Below, in pieces: positions 53,694-62,567 of a DNA stretch of 64,000 bases. The translations under genes and the position numbers were made by a program. The notes under the pieces were generated by a model. The model searched no databases and had not been told where the DNA came from. It saw only the letters and a list, made by a program, of their open reading frames with translations. Position 1 is the stretch's first letter. Each line of letters begins with the position of its first letter. Source of the stretch: Caldanaerobius fijiensis DSM 17918 (GTDB taxonomy: Bacteria; Bacillota; Thermoanaerobacteria; Thermoanaerobacterales; Caldanaerobiaceae); NCBI RefSeq assembly GCF_900129075.1, contig NZ_FQVH01000004.1, positions 58,160-122,159 of the forward strand, read 5' to 3'.

Positions 53694-54749
53694 GTGAAAA
53701 TTTTGATGAAGGGTAATGAAGCTATGGCTGAAGCGGCTGTAATGAGCGGCTGTAGATATTATTTTGGCTATCCCATAACACCGCAAAATGAGGTAACGGC
53801 ATATATGGCAAAGAGACTTCCAGAAGTTGGAGGTGTGTTTTTACAGGCGGAAAGTGAAGTCTCTGCCATTAATATGGTATATGGGGCCGGTGGCGCTGGA
53901 GGACGCGTTATGATATCGTCCAGCAGTCCAGGAATAAGTTTGATGCAGGAAGGTATATCATACATAGCGGGTGCTGAGATACCTTGTGTTATAGTAAATG
54001 TTATGAGAGGTGGTCCGGGTTTAGGAAATATAACGGCTGCCCAATCGGACTACCTTCAAGCAACTAAGGGTGGCGGACATGGTGATTATCACTTGATTGT
54101 ATTAGCGCCTGCATCTGTACAAGAAATAGCAGATATGATGGATAAAGCATTTGACCTGGCAGATAAATATAGAAATCCTGTAATGGTGCTTATGGACGGA
54201 ATTTTAGGACAGATGATGGAACCTGTAGAATTTAAAGAAAAATTATCAGAAGAATTGCCTGTTAAACAAAAAGACTGGGCTACCACCGGCATGAGGGATA
54301 GGGAAAAGCCTAACCTTATAACATCTCTTTATATAGAGCCTGAAGCTCTAGAACAACATAATTACCGCTTAAAAGAAAAATATGATAGAATTAAGCAAAA
54401 TGAGGTTATGTATGAAGAATTTAATATTGAGGGAGCAGAAATAGTAATAGTAGCTTATGGAATTACATCTCGAATAGCAAAAACGGCGATTTCAATGGCT
54501 TCTAAAGAAGGGTTAAGAGTAGGACTTATAAGGCCCATTACCCTATGGCCTTTTCCCTATAAGGCTTTTGATAATTTAGACGTAAAGGCTTTACTTACTG
54601 TAGAAATGAGCTTAGAACAGATGTACGAGGATGTCTTGTTGGCGTCTAACGGCAGGATACCTGTTCACTTTTTGGGTAGGCCTGGTGGAGTGGTGATAGA
54701 GCCTGCAGAAATCGTCAATAAAGTAAAGTCAATTTTGGGGAGGTATTAA
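53694..54749 (+). CDS. 2-oxoacid:ferredoxin oxidoreductase, alpha subunit (VorB/KorA type)
   Basis: The 351-residue subunit has the pyrimidine-binding domain start [20 protein letters not shown] with YPITPQNEV, then [20 protein letters not shown] and [20 protein letters not shown], characteristic of the VorB/KorA branch. It helps bind the 2-oxoacid and TPP. The start is GTG 53694 after GGAGGTGAT. Substrate choice between 2-oxoglutarate and 2-oxoisovalerate cannot be settled by eye. Confidence 0.92.
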   Translation: MKILMKGNEAMAEAAVMSGCRYYFGYPITPQNEVTAYMAKRLPEVGGVFLQAESEVSAINMVYGAGGAGGRVMISSSSPGISLMQEGISYIAGAEIPCVIVNVMRGGPGLGNITAAQSDYLQATKGGGHGDYHLIVLAPASVQEIADMMDKAFDLADKYRNPVMVLMDGILGQMMEPVEFKEKLSEELPVKQKDWATTGMRDREKPNLITSLYIEPEALEQHNYRLKEKYDRIKQNEVMYEEFNIEGAEIVIVAYGITSRIAKTAISMASKEGLRVGLIRPITLWPFPYKAFDNLDVKALLTVEMSLEQMYEDVLLASNGRIPVHFLGRPGGVVIEPAEIVNKVKSILGRY

Positions 54750-54751
54750 AT

Positions 54752-55498
54752 ATGGCGATCGTATTTCAAAAGCCCAAAAGTATGACGGATAAACCCATGC
54801 ACTATTGTCCAGGTTGTACCCATGGAATAATACATAGATTGATATGTGAAGTAATAGATGAACTGGGAATACAGAAAAAAACTATCGGTGTTGCATCCGT
54901 TGGCTGCTCGGTTTTCATATCCGATTATATAAACTGCGATTTTCAGGAGGCATCTCATGGCAGAGCTCCCTCTGTAGCTACAGGTATAAAGAGGGTGGTC
55001 CCTGATAGTGTTGTGTTTACATATCAAGGGGATGGAGATCTAGCGGCAATAGGTACAGCAGAAATAGTTCACGCTGCAGCGAGAGGAGAAAAGATTACAG
55101 TTATTTACGTCAATAATGCTGTATATGGTATGACCGGTGGTCAGATGGCACCTACAACTATATTAGGGCAGAAAACTCTTACAACACCGTTTGGCAGGAA
55201 TGTTGAAATGAATGGTTATCCCATAAGAATAAGTGAGATGCTTTCAACTCTTGATGGTGCAAAGTATGTGGCAAGGGTATCTGTACACGATATAAAGCAT
55301 ATCAGAAATGCAAAAAAAGTCATTAAAGAAGCTTTTGAAAATCAGATAAAGGGGACAGGGTTTTCTCTTGTGGAGGTTTTATCAACATGCCCAACCAATT
55401 GGGGGTTAACTCCGGTGGAATCTATAAAATGGTTGAATGATAATTTGATACCAGTTTATCCCTTAAAAGTATTTAAATCACCGGAGGTGGACAAATAG
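54752..55498 (+). CDS. 2-oxoacid:ferredoxin oxidoreductase, beta (TPP-binding) subunit
   Basis: The 248-residue subunit has [18 protein letters not shown], the TPP motif [37 protein letters not shown] and [12 protein letters not shown]. It binds thiamine pyrophosphate and Mg for decarboxylation to the acyl-CoA. It lies two bases after the alpha gene and its stop directly precedes the gamma start. It joins ferredoxin reduction to acyl-CoA formation, reversible for CO2 fixation. Confidence 0.94.
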   Translation: MAIVFQKPKSMTDKPMHYCPGCTHGIIHRLICEVIDELGIQKKTIGVASVGCSVFISDYINCDFQEASHGRAPSVATGIKRVVPDSVVFTYQGDGDLAAIGTAEIVHAAARGEKITVIYVNNAVYGMTGGQMAPTTILGQKTLTTPFGRNVEMNGYPIRISEMLSTLDGAKYVARVSVHDIKHIRNAKKVIKEAFENQIKGTGFSLVEVLSTCPTNWGLTPVESIKWLNDNLIPVYPLKVFKSPEVDK

Positions 55499-56034
55499 TG
55501 GAACAGAGAGTGATTATGGCAGGTTTTGGTGGACAGGGAATAATGTCTATGGGGCAGCTTTTGGCGTATGCTGGAATGATTGAAAACAAAAATGTTTCGT
55601 GGTTACCTTCCTATGGTCCTGAACAAAGGGGAGGTACAGCTAATTGCCATGTGGTTGTGACAGATGGCGATCCTGGTTCGCCTTTAGTCACAGAAGCAAC
55701 AGCAGTCATAGTCATGAATCGTCCCTCACTAGAAAAATTTCAGCGGACTTTAGTAAAAGGTGGTTTGTTGATCGTTAATTCCAGCCTTATAGATATAAAA
55801 CCAGATAGAGCTGATATAGATGTGGTATATGTTAAAGCTAATGATATAGCAAATGAGCTGGGAAATCTCAGGGTAGCTAACATGGTAGCCCTCGGTGCTT
55901 TTATAAAAAGGACAAATATTGTTGATTTTAAAAGCGCATATGAGGCGCTTAACAAGATTATGGAGGGGTCAAAAGCTAAATATATACCACAAAATATAGA
56001 GGCATTAGAACGCGGCGCTATGAGTGTACAATAA
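55498..56034 (+). CDS. 2-oxoacid:ferredoxin oxidoreductase, gamma subunit
   Basis: The 178-residue subunit has VIMAGFGGQGIMSMGQLLAY and WLPSYGPEQRGGTANCHVVV, the CoA-binding gamma-subunit signature. It is the last gene of the five-gene operon. Its start GTG shares one base with the end of the beta gene. Its stop lies inside the stem of the shared terminator. Confidence 0.93.
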   Translation: MEQRVIMAGFGGQGIMSMGQLLAYAGMIENKNVSWLPSYGPEQRGGTANCHVVVTDGDPGSPLVTEATAVIVMNRPSLEKFQRTLVKGGLLIVNSSLIDIKPDRADIDVVYVKANDIANELGNLRVANMVALGAFIKRTNIVDFKSAYEALNKIMEGSKAKYIPQNIEALERGAMSVQ

Positions 56035-56061
56035 CAGAGGAAAATTAATTCCTCTGTTATT
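56030..56061. terminator. Bidirectional terminator between convergent genes
   Basis: AATAACAGAGGAA and TTCCTCTGTTATT form a perfect 13-bp stem with a six-base loop. Both stop codons of the convergent genes lie in the stem. Confidence 0.82.
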
Positions 56062-56530
56062 CTGTTTTAACATCATAAGCACCATTAGCCCTCATAATAC
56101 TAGCTGCATCGTTTACTTTATTTTTGTCCGACTGAGCTACTACTAAAATACCGCCCTTTTTAACTTCTTCCTCGTACCTGCGACTTTCAGCAGCAGGAAT
56201 GCCCATGTCAATTAATCCGCCGGCAATACCTCCTCCTACTGCCCCTGTTAACATAGCTGCAATAGGTCCTGCAGCTACTATAGGTCCAATACCCGGGATA
56301 GCCAAAGCACCAGCACTGGCTAACAGTCCTGCAACTCCTCCAAGGATACCACCTGTGGTAGTACCATCTGCGATTGAATCAAAGCGAATACCTTCGTTGT
56401 TGTTGTTTTCAATGTTTTCTTTTTTAGATACAATAGAAATTTCGTTATCTTTAAAACCTTGTTGTCTCATAGTAACTATGGCTTTTTCAGCTTGTTCTCT
56501 TGTATTAAAAACACCTATTACTTTTGACAT
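56057..56530 (-). CDS. YflT-like general stress protein with glycine-zipper segment
   Basis: The protein of about 157 residues has an N-terminal GSP17M-type fold (KVIGVFNTREQAEKAIVTM) ending in ISIVSKK. A Gly/Ala-rich membrane-like segment (about 60-115: TTGGILGGVAGLLASAGAL) and a C-terminal EEEVKKGGILVVAQSD strand follow, as in general stress protein and heat-induced YflT-related proteins. Its molecular role is unknown. I prefer the second ATG (56530) because GGGAGG is almost directly against the first. It is convergent with the ferredoxin oxidoreductase operon. Confidence 0.8.
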   Translation of the reverse strand: MSKVIGVFNTREQAEKAIVTMRQQGFKDNEISIVSKKENIENNNNEGIRFDSIADGTTTGGILGGVAGLLASAGALAIPGIGPIVAAGPIAAMLTGAVGGGIAGGLIDMGIPAAESRRYEEEVKKGGILVVAQSDKNKVNDAASIMRANGAYDVKTE

Positions 56531-56613
56531 ATTCATACCTCCCTTTCATATTTAATATAACCTATTTAGCTTACAGTATTCCTATGGTATAATTTACGAG
56601 AGGTGAATTTCGG

Positions 56614-57414
56614 ATGAAATATAAAATGGTTATAGCTGACATTGATGGAACACTTATAAATGATATGAGAGTTATTACACCTGCTACGAAAAGAGCTATA
56701 GAAAAATTTAGAAATAGTGGTGGGATTTTTACCATTGCTACTGGCCGTGGTATTAATTCGGCAAAGCCTTTTATTGAGGAGCTTGATATCGATGTGCCTG
56801 TGATACTATTTAATGGTTGTATGATATATCATCCAAAAACAAAGCGAATATTATATAGCGAATTTTTACCCGATGATGTATACAAAATCGCAACAAATAC
56901 ATGGTTAGAGAATAATTCTGTAGATATGTTAGCGTTTGGAATTGATGGCATATTTGTAAAAAAAATTACTGAGCTTGTACATCGCTTTATGGATATTGAT
57001 CACGTTTACTGCACTGAAGTTGAAAATATACAAAATATGAAAAATATAATGAAAATATTATTCTTAGGAGATGCAGAAATATCCAAAAGATTAGTTCGAA
57101 ATATTGAAAAATATACGGATAATTTTACATGGGTACAATCTGATAAATTATTCATAGAACTATTACCTAAAGGAGTGACTAAAGGAAGCACACTTATTAA
57201 ATTGTGTCAGATATTAAAAATAGATTTAGCAGATGTAGTAGCTATAGGCGATCAAGATAATGATAGAGAAATGATTTGTAACGCAGGGTTTGGTGTGGCT
57301 ATGGGTAACGCTGATGATGTTCTAAAATCTTGCTCTAAATATGTCACTAAAAACAATACAGAAGATGGGGTTGCTGATATACTCTACAAAATAATGGATG
57401 ACAGCCTGAATTAA
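56614..57414 (+). CDS. HAD-superfamily (Cof-type) phosphatase
   Basis: The 266-residue protein has the HAD motifs: motif I VIADIDGTLI, motif II TIATGRG, motif III Lys in LPKGVTKGS, and motif IV VVAIGDQDNDREMI, with a C2-type cap. Cof-like phosphatases hydrolyse sugar phosphates or flavin nucleotides in the cytoplasm. The AGAGGTG ribosome site precedes the ATG. It stands before glmM, but the glmM gene has its own promoter. The substrate is not determined. Confidence 0.9.
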   Translation: MKYKMVIADIDGTLINDMRVITPATKRAIEKFRNSGGIFTIATGRGINSAKPFIEELDIDVPVILFNGCMIYHPKTKRILYSEFLPDDVYKIATNTWLENNSVDMLAFGIDGIFVKKITELVHRFMDIDHVYCTEVENIQNMKNIMKILFLGDAEISKRLVRNIEKYTDNFTWVQSDKLFIELLPKGVTKGSTLIKLCQILKIDLADVVAIGDQDNDREMICNAGFGVAMGNADDVLKSCSKYVTKNNTEDGVADILYKIMDDSLN

Positions 57415-57445
57415 CATGCATTCTGCTTATTTATCCCTCTTTTGG

Positions 57446-57474
57446 TTTACAAAATAACAATAAAATAATATAAT
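57446..57474 (+). promoter_or_regulatory. Promoter of glmM
   Basis: TTTACA and TATAAT are 17 bases apart, about 45 bases before the start codon. Confidence 0.75.
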
Positions 57475-57517
57475 AGATAGCAGATTGTTTAAGCAAAGGA
57501 AATGAGGTGTATTTGTA

Positions 57518-58870
57518 ATGGCTAGGATGTTTGGAACAGATGGCGTAAGGGGAATTGCAAACCAAGATCTTACGCCAGAGCTGGCGTATAAACTGGGACG
57601 GGCAGGAGCTGCTGTTCTCACAGAAGGGATGAAAAAACCGCGCATTGTGGTGGCAAAAGATACAAGGATTTCAGGTGATTTGTTAGAAAGCGCGTTGATA
57701 GCAGGCTTATTATCTGTGGGAGCGCAGGCTCTATGCGTCGGTGTTGTATCTACGCCGGCTGTAGCAATTCTAACCAGATATTACGGAGCAGATGCAGGTG
57801 TCATGATATCAGCATCTCACAACCCTGTGGAATACAACGGGATAAAATTTTTTAACAAAGATGGTTATAAGTTATCCGATGAATTAGAAGATCAAATTGA
57901 GAGAATCGTAATGGATCAAAACGCACTAAGTATTTTACCAAGACCTATAGGGAAGGATATTGGGCATAAGATTGTTATAGATGATGCAGGAGATGTCTAT
58001 ATAAACTATTTAAAGAACATATTCAATATTCGATTAGACAATTTAAAAGTGGCAGTTGATTGCGCTAATGGTTCTAATTATAAGATCGCACCGCAACTTT
58101 TGAAAGATTTGGGTGCGCAGGTGTTTGCTATTAACAATCATCCTGATGGCACGAACATAAATCTGGAGTGTGGCTCCACACATATTCATAGGTTGAGAGA
58201 CTATGTGTTGGAGATAGGGGCAGACATAGGGTTGGCGTTTGATGGCGATGCAGATAGGTTAATTGCAGTAGATGAAAGAGGAGAAGTGATAGATGGCGAT
58301 AGGATTATGGTTATATGTGCTTTATCAATGAAAGAAAAAGGTACTTTGAAAAATAATACAGTAGTAGCTACAGTTATGAGTAATATGGGGCTAGATATTG
58401 CGCTTAAAAATCATGGCATCAATGTGGTAAAGACAAAAGTAGGGGATAGGTACGTGCTAGAGGAGATGTTGAAAAACAATTACATCATTGGCGGAGAACA
58501 GTCCGGTCATCTAATTTTTTTAGAGCACAATACCACCGGTGATGGTCTTATTACTGCATTAAACCTGCTATCGGTAATGGTTGAAAAGAAGCAACCTCTA
58601 TCTTTATTGGCGGATGCTATGAAGGTTTACCCACAGGTTATTGTAAATGCTAGAGTGGATAATGACAAAAAGCATGTATATGCAGAGGATATAGAAATAA
58701 TCGAGAAGATAAAAAATCTTGAAGAGATGTTAAATGGAGAAGGTAGGGTATTGATTAGACCTTCGGGTACAGAACCGCTGATAAGGGTTATGCTGGAGGG
58801 AAAAGATCTGGACGTTTTAAAAGCCGAAGCTAAAAAATTGGCATCGTTTATAGAACAGCGTCTCAGTTAA
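57518..58870 (+). CDS. glmM: Phosphoglucosamine mutase
   Basis: The 450-residue enzyme has MFGTDGVRGIANQDLTPELA at its start, the phosphoserine loop GVMISASHNPVEYNG (Ser at residue 100), the metal loop GLAFDGDADRLIAVDE, the sugar-binding GGEQSGHL and the phosphate loop RPSGTEPLIRVMLEG. It converts glucosamine 6-phosphate to glucosamine 1-phosphate for UDP-GlcNAc. It precedes the glmS ribozyme and glmS with no terminator between, so cotranscription is possible. Confidence 0.97.
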   Translation: MARMFGTDGVRGIANQDLTPELAYKLGRAGAAVLTEGMKKPRIVVAKDTRISGDLLESALIAGLLSVGAQALCVGVVSTPAVAILTRYYGADAGVMISASHNPVEYNGIKFFNKDGYKLSDELEDQIERIVMDQNALSILPRPIGKDIGHKIVIDDAGDVYINYLKNIFNIRLDNLKVAVDCANGSNYKIAPQLLKDLGAQVFAINNHPDGTNINLECGSTHIHRLRDYVLEIGADIGLAFDGDADRLIAVDERGEVIDGDRIMVICALSMKEKGTLKNNTVVATVMSNMGLDIALKNHGINVVKTKVGDRYVLEEMLKNNYIIGGEQSGHLIFLEHNTTGDGLITALNLLSVMVEKKQPLSLLADAMKVYPQVIVNARVDNDKKHVYAEDIEIIEKIKNLEEMLNGEGRVLIRPSGTEPLIRVMLEGKDLDVLKAEAKKLASFIEQRLS

Positions 58871-58935
58871 ATTTGAAAGGGGGAATGCCTGGGAGAGTAA
58901 TGATATAGTGAACTTTAGATTGTCAAAAATGTATT

Positions 58936-59090
58936 ATAAAAAGCGCCTGGACCTGATATAGATATCAGGTTGACGAGGACAGGGTTTATCGAGCATTCGG
59001 CGGGTGCCCTGCGGTTTGACCACGGCCGTTAGAGACCTGACAAAACCGCAAGTAATTGCGGCCTAAACCAGGTCGAGTGGTGATAAATTA
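58936..59090 (+). ncRNA. glmS ribozyme / glucosamine-6-phosphate riboswitch
   Basis: The core matches the glmS ribozyme: AGCGCCTGG with cleavage expected before G58943, the GGTTGACGAGGACAGGGTTT and ATCGAGCATTCGGCGGGTGC strands, then CCACGGCCGTTAG, ACAAAACCGCAAGTAATTGC and GGTCGAGTGG. It cuts its own mRNA when glucosamine 6-phosphate binds, which lowers glmS expression. It lies directly before the glmS ribosome site GGGAGGAG. Confidence 0.96.
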
Positions 59091-59106
59091 CGGGAGGAGA
59101 TTGCAG

Positions 59107-60933
59107 ATGTGCGGAATAGTTGGCTATATCGGCGATGGACAGGCGACGCCGATATTGTTGGAAGGATTGAAGAGACTGGAGTATCGCGGATATGATTCGG
59201 CTGGAGTAGCCTTGTACGAGGACGGCAAGTTACAAATTCGCAAGACCAAAGGCAGGTTGACGGCTTTAGAAGATTTGATAAAAAGGGAATGCGTTGCAGG
59301 CTCTGTGGGCATAGGGCATACCCGGTGGGCAACCCATGGCGAGCCTTCTGATATAAATGCTCATCCTCATGTAAATTCAAAGGGTACTATTGCAGTGGTC
59401 CATAATGGAATAATTGAAAATTATATGTACTTAAAAGAGAGACTTCAGCAAGAAGGTTATAAATTTGTGTCAGATACTGACACAGAAGTTATTGCACAGT
59501 TAATAGATTATTTTTATAAAGGTGATATTTTAGATGCTGTTATAAATGCTGTTAGCAGATTGGAAGGTTCTTATGCACTTGCTATACTTTCTACTTATGA
59601 ACCTGATAAAGTCATTGCGGTAAGACGGGATAGCCCTCTTATAGTAGGACTTGGGGAAGACGGCAATTATCTAGCATCAGATATTCCTGCTATATTAAAG
59701 CACACTAGAAATGTCTATATACTGGAAGATGGCGAAATCGCGGTTTTAACACGAGATAAAGTCACAGTTTTGGATAGCTTGGGGAAAGAGATTAAGAAAG
59801 AGGTTTTTGAAGTTAAATGGGATGTTGAGGCTGCTGAAAAGGGCGGATACCAGCATTTTATGCTTAAAGAGATAAATGAACAGCCTAAGGCTGTAAGGGA
59901 TACACTTGCTGGTCGATTACCCGATGGCAGTGATGTAAAACTTGATGATATAAAATTATCTGCAGATGACATAAACAAAATCAATAAAATTTTTATTGTA
60001 GCTTGTGGTACAGCATATCATGCAGGATTGGTTGGCAAAAATCTTATAGAGAGATTAGCCAAGATTCCTGTTGAGGCTGATATTGCTTCAGAGTTTAGAT
60101 ATAGAGACCCCCTTGTTGATGAGCATAGTTTGACAATAGTGATCAGCCAGTCAGGTGAAACAGCTGATACATTAGCAGCTATGAGAGAGGCTAAGAAAAA
60201 GGGCTCCAGGATATTGGCCGTAACTAACGTTGTAGGCAGTTCGGTAGCCAGAGAGGCTGACGATGTGCTTTATACCTGGGCCGGTCCTGAAATTGCTGTA
60301 GCATCTACAAAAGCATATACTACTCAGCTGGTTTCGATGTACCTCCTTGCCATAAAGCTGGGATTGGAAAGAGGAACTATAACAGAAGATTATGCAGAGA
60401 TGTTAAAATCAGAGTTGCGTCAATTATCCGAAAAAATCCAAAAGATATTAGATAATCAAGATACGGTGCAGAAACTGGCTGATAATAATTATACGGCAAA
60501 AGATGTGTTTTTCCTGGGAAGAGGTTTAGACTACTCTGTTTCGATGGAAGGGTCGTTAAAACTCAAGGAAATATCGTATATCCATTCAGAGGCTTACGCC
60601 GCTGGTGAATTGAAACACGGCACTCTGGCACTAATAGAAAATGGAACGCTGGTTATAGCATTGGTAACACAGAAACACCTTTATGATAAGATGTTGAGCA
60701 ATATAAAAGAAGTTACCACCAGAGGTGCTCATGTAATCGCTGTAGCGCTTGAGAGCATGAGAGAAATAGAAAAAGCAGTTGATGATGTAATCTACATTCC
60801 TGATTGTGCAGAAGAAGTGGCACCGGTCTTAGCGGTAATACCGCTGCAGCTTTTGGCATATTACATGGCTGTAGCCAGGGGCTGCGATGTTGATAAGCCA
60901 CGTAATTTAGCTAAGAGTGTTACGGTAGAATAA
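59107..60933 (+). CDS. glmS: Glutamine-fructose-6-phosphate aminotransferase (isomerizing)
   Basis: The 608-residue enzyme begins MCGIVGYIGDG, exposing Cys1 of the class II amidotransferase after Met removal, followed by RLEYRGYDSAGVAL and VGIGHTRWATHG. Two SIS domains follow (VACGTAYHAGL, SQSGETADTLAAM and AGELKHGTLALIE). It makes glucosamine 6-phosphate from fructose 6-phosphate and glutamine. The start at 59107 replaces a longer open frame that would run into the ribozyme. Feedback control comes from the ribozyme just upstream. Confidence 0.97.
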   Translation: MCGIVGYIGDGQATPILLEGLKRLEYRGYDSAGVALYEDGKLQIRKTKGRLTALEDLIKRECVAGSVGIGHTRWATHGEPSDINAHPHVNSKGTIAVVHNGIIENYMYLKERLQQEGYKFVSDTDTEVIAQLIDYFYKGDILDAVINAVSRLEGSYALAILSTYEPDKVIAVRRDSPLIVGLGEDGNYLASDIPAILKHTRNVYILEDGEIAVLTRDKVTVLDSLGKEIKKEVFEVKWDVEAAEKGGYQHFMLKEINEQPKAVRDTLAGRLPDGSDVKLDDIKLSADDINKINKIFIVACGTAYHAGLVGKNLIERLAKIPVEADIASEFRYRDPLVDEHSLTIVISQSGETADTLAAMREAKKKGSRILAVTNVVGSSVAREADDVLYTWAGPEIAVASTKAYTTQLVSMYLLAIKLGLERGTITEDYAEMLKSELRQLSEKIQKILDNQDTVQKLADNNYTAKDVFFLGRGLDYSVSMEGSLKLKEISYIHSEAYAAGELKHGTLALIENGTLVIALVTQKHLYDKMLSNIKEVTTRGAHVIAVALESMREIEKAVDDVIYIPDCAEEVAPVLAVIPLQLLAYYMAVARGCDVDKPRNLAKSVTVE

Positions 60934-61061
60934 AATTTTGATGTGTTAACAAAAGTTGTTGTATTTTTCATTTAAATCTTTTCCGCATGCGAAAAAAGGG
61001 GTTCCGTTTGAGGGGTAATTAGGGAAAAGGATTAAGGATCAAGTCCACACGGAGTAACAAG

Positions 61062-61116
61062 GGGATAAGTGGTAAGTCTCAAGAATATTGATTTTAAGCC
61101 ACTTATCCCTTTTTTC
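61062..61116 (+). terminator. Terminator-like hairpin downstream of glmS, related to a repeat copy at 61923
   Basis: GGGATAAGTGG and CCACTTATCCC form an 11-bp stem with a 26-base loop, followed by seven T residues. Part of the loop (ATATTGATTTTAA) recurs in the hairpin at 61923-62027. Confidence 0.7.
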
Positions 61117-61205
61117 TTTGAACAATGACTCTGCCCATTCGGAACAACTATTTATGCGGGTTTGAGGGAACAGAAATAGAAAGGGTTTTTTAAGTTAGCA
61201 ATTGC

Positions 61206-61424
61206 TTAAGAGTATTCAACATATTCAACTTCTGATACTGGAATTTCTTCTTTTTCACCAGTTTCTTCCAATATTATCGTGAAGTCATAATCATCTACTT
61301 TTTTTATAATTCCTTCAATATTTATTGCTTCATCGTCTCTATTTAAACCTACATTAACTGATTGACCTGTAAACTCAGCATATTTTAATGCTTTTATAAT
61401 ACCTTCATATTTATATTGACACAT
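61206..61424 (-). CDS. Small Sm/SH3-like beta-barrel protein, paralog 1 (72 aa)
   Basis: The 72-residue protein has the pattern AL-x-YAEFTGQSVNVGL, then INIEGIIKKVDDYDFTIILE and IPVSEVEYVEY. That reads as a helix followed by five beta strands, the layout of Hfq/Sm-like or YolD-like small barrels, though it is not a recognised Hfq. It is a diverged copy of the neighbour at 61466: both share TGQ-x-V, an EG(I/V)I strand, a D-x-x-F-x-(I/V) strand and a final V-E-(Y/F). A good AAGGAAGGAGG ribosome site supports translation. RNA or nucleic-acid binding is only inference from the fold guess. Confidence 0.65.
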   Translation of the reverse strand: MCQYKYEGIIKALKYAEFTGQSVNVGLNRDDEAINIEGIIKKVDDYDFTIILEETGEKEEIPVSEVEYVEYS

Positions 61425-61465
61425 ATTTTAAACCTCCTTCCTTGCTAAATTATGGTTTTAGAATC

Positions 61466-61711
61466 TTAATCTTCTTCTGTTGGCCCAAACTCAACTGACT
61501 TTACAGCGTGAATTGCAACAATAGCTTTGTCAATATCTTCTCCTGGTTCAACGGGTTCAGCTGGTTCCAACCATACACGGAATGATGTGTCCCATAATGC
61601 TTCGACAATTACTCCTTCTAATATTTTGCCACTATATAATTCGATTGTTACTTGTTGACCTGTTTTATAAGCTACCTCTAATGCTTGTTTAACATCGTAG
61701 ACTTTAGGCAT
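61466..61711 (-). CDS. Small Sm/SH3-like beta-barrel protein, paralog 2 (81 aa)
   Basis: The 81-residue protein reads QALEVAYKTGQQVTIELYSG, then KILEGVIVEALWDTSFRVWL and AIVAIHAVKSVEFG. It is paralogous to the 72-residue neighbour, 41 bases downstream in the same direction, by the shared AL-x-x-A, TGQ-x-V-x-(I/V)-x-L and EG-(I/V)-I pattern. It has an extra acidic, proline-rich loop (EPAEPVEPGEDID) between strands. I chose the ATG at 61711 after AAAGGTGG rather than the GTG at 61723. No family name can be assigned. It is the first gene of the pair, facing away from the repeat field at 61791-62360. Confidence 0.65.
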   Translation of the reverse strand: MPKVYDVKQALEVAYKTGQQVTIELYSGKILEGVIVEALWDTSFRVWLEPAEPVEPGEDIDKAIVAIHAVKSVEFGPTEED

Positions 61712-61790
61712 TCTAATTCCCACCTTTCAAAAACTATTTTGTATTTTATAATATGCATAATAGATGAATTGTGACATCTGTATAACCCAA

Positions 61791-61850
61791 AAAAACTCGT
61801 GTCACGAATAAAAAAGTCGTGTTAAAAATAAAAAAGTTGTGTTAAGAATC
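61791..61850 (+). repeat. Three tandem 20-bp repeats
   Basis: Units at 61791, 61811 and 61831 have exactly 20-base period, with the pattern AAAAA(C/G)T(C/T)GTGT(C/T)A(A/C)(A/G)AAT. They are the first direct cluster of a repeat family that recurs inverted at 62038-62206 and direct at 62275-62360. Confidence 0.85.
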
Positions 61851-62037
61851 ATGGTGAAAATAGGGTAGAAAACCTTATTGGAGCCATGATTTTTGTTTTA
61901 GGATGAGTAGGGTTAAGGTATAAGGGATAAGGGTGAACATATTGATTTTAAAGCATTTGAAGGGAGTATTGATAAAAGATATTGATTAAAACTTTCCCCT
62001 TTTCCCTTGAACCTTATCCCTGTTTTTCTCTATTCCT
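61851..62037. other. Non-coding DNA between repeat clusters, with a terminator-like hairpin
   Basis: AGGGATAAGGG (61923-61933) can pair with ACCTTATCCCT (62011-62021), followed by GTTTTTCTC. The stem and part of the loop resemble the hairpin at 61062-61116. No gene is seen. Confidence 0.5.
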
Positions 62038-62206
62038 GACACGACTTTTTTATCTAAAATGGAAGGAAAAATAGGAAAATATTAGGTGATAAAGATATGG
62101 AAATAGGGTGATTTTTGACATGACTTTTTTATCTGGAAATAATTAGCGAAATAGGGTTAAGGATAGATGGGGCAAGGGATTGAGGGGGGTGGAGGTTTGA
62201 CATGAG
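62038..62206 (-). repeat. Three inverted copies of the repeat, spaced about 80 bp
   Basis: GACACGACTTTTTTATC (core at 62038), GACATGACTTTTTTATC (62117) and GACATGAGTTTTTTATG (62199) are the reverse complement of the direct repeats. The copy at 62038 is a perfect 15-base complement of the unit at 61811. AGGGTTAAGG words sit between copies. Confidence 0.8.
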
Positions 62207-62274
62207 TTTTTTATGTGTATACATAGTTAGGATTAAGGTTTATTCTAAAAAGGGTAAAGGGATAAGGGATAAAA

Positions 62275-62360
62275 TAAAAAAAGTTGTGTCAGAGATAAAA
62301 AACTTGTGTTAAAAATAATAAAGTTGTGTTAAATAGGTAAAAAAGTTGTGTTAGATAGTT
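62275..62360 (+). repeat. Four direct repeat copies, period 20-22 bp
   Basis: Cores GTTGTGTC (62283), CTTGTGTT (62303), GTTGTGTT (62323) and GTTGTGTT (62345), each preceded by an A-rich run, repeat with 20, 20 and 22-base spacing. The remaining 200 bases to 62567 show no gene; a hairpin AAAAGTCCTTTTATAAAGG-like motif is the only structure. Confidence 0.8.
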
Positions 62361-62567
62361 CAAGGCATAATAGTAAAAAAATAGAAAAGTCCTTTTATAA
62401 AGGGTAAAGAAGAAAAGAAAATAAAGTTCTGAGATTTTATATTTCTTGATACAAGAATGAGGGTATATAATTAAAATGATATGAACAAAAAATCTTAAAA
62501 CAGAAAAGTACTTTTATTATAAGATAAGTTCTATTAAAATATAAAAATAAAGGAAGGTAAGGATGAA

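Noticed and set aside
61791..62360. CRISPR array
   Set aside because: Repeats are about 20 bp, tandem without real spacers in the direct clusters, and inverted in the middle. No cas gene is in the window.
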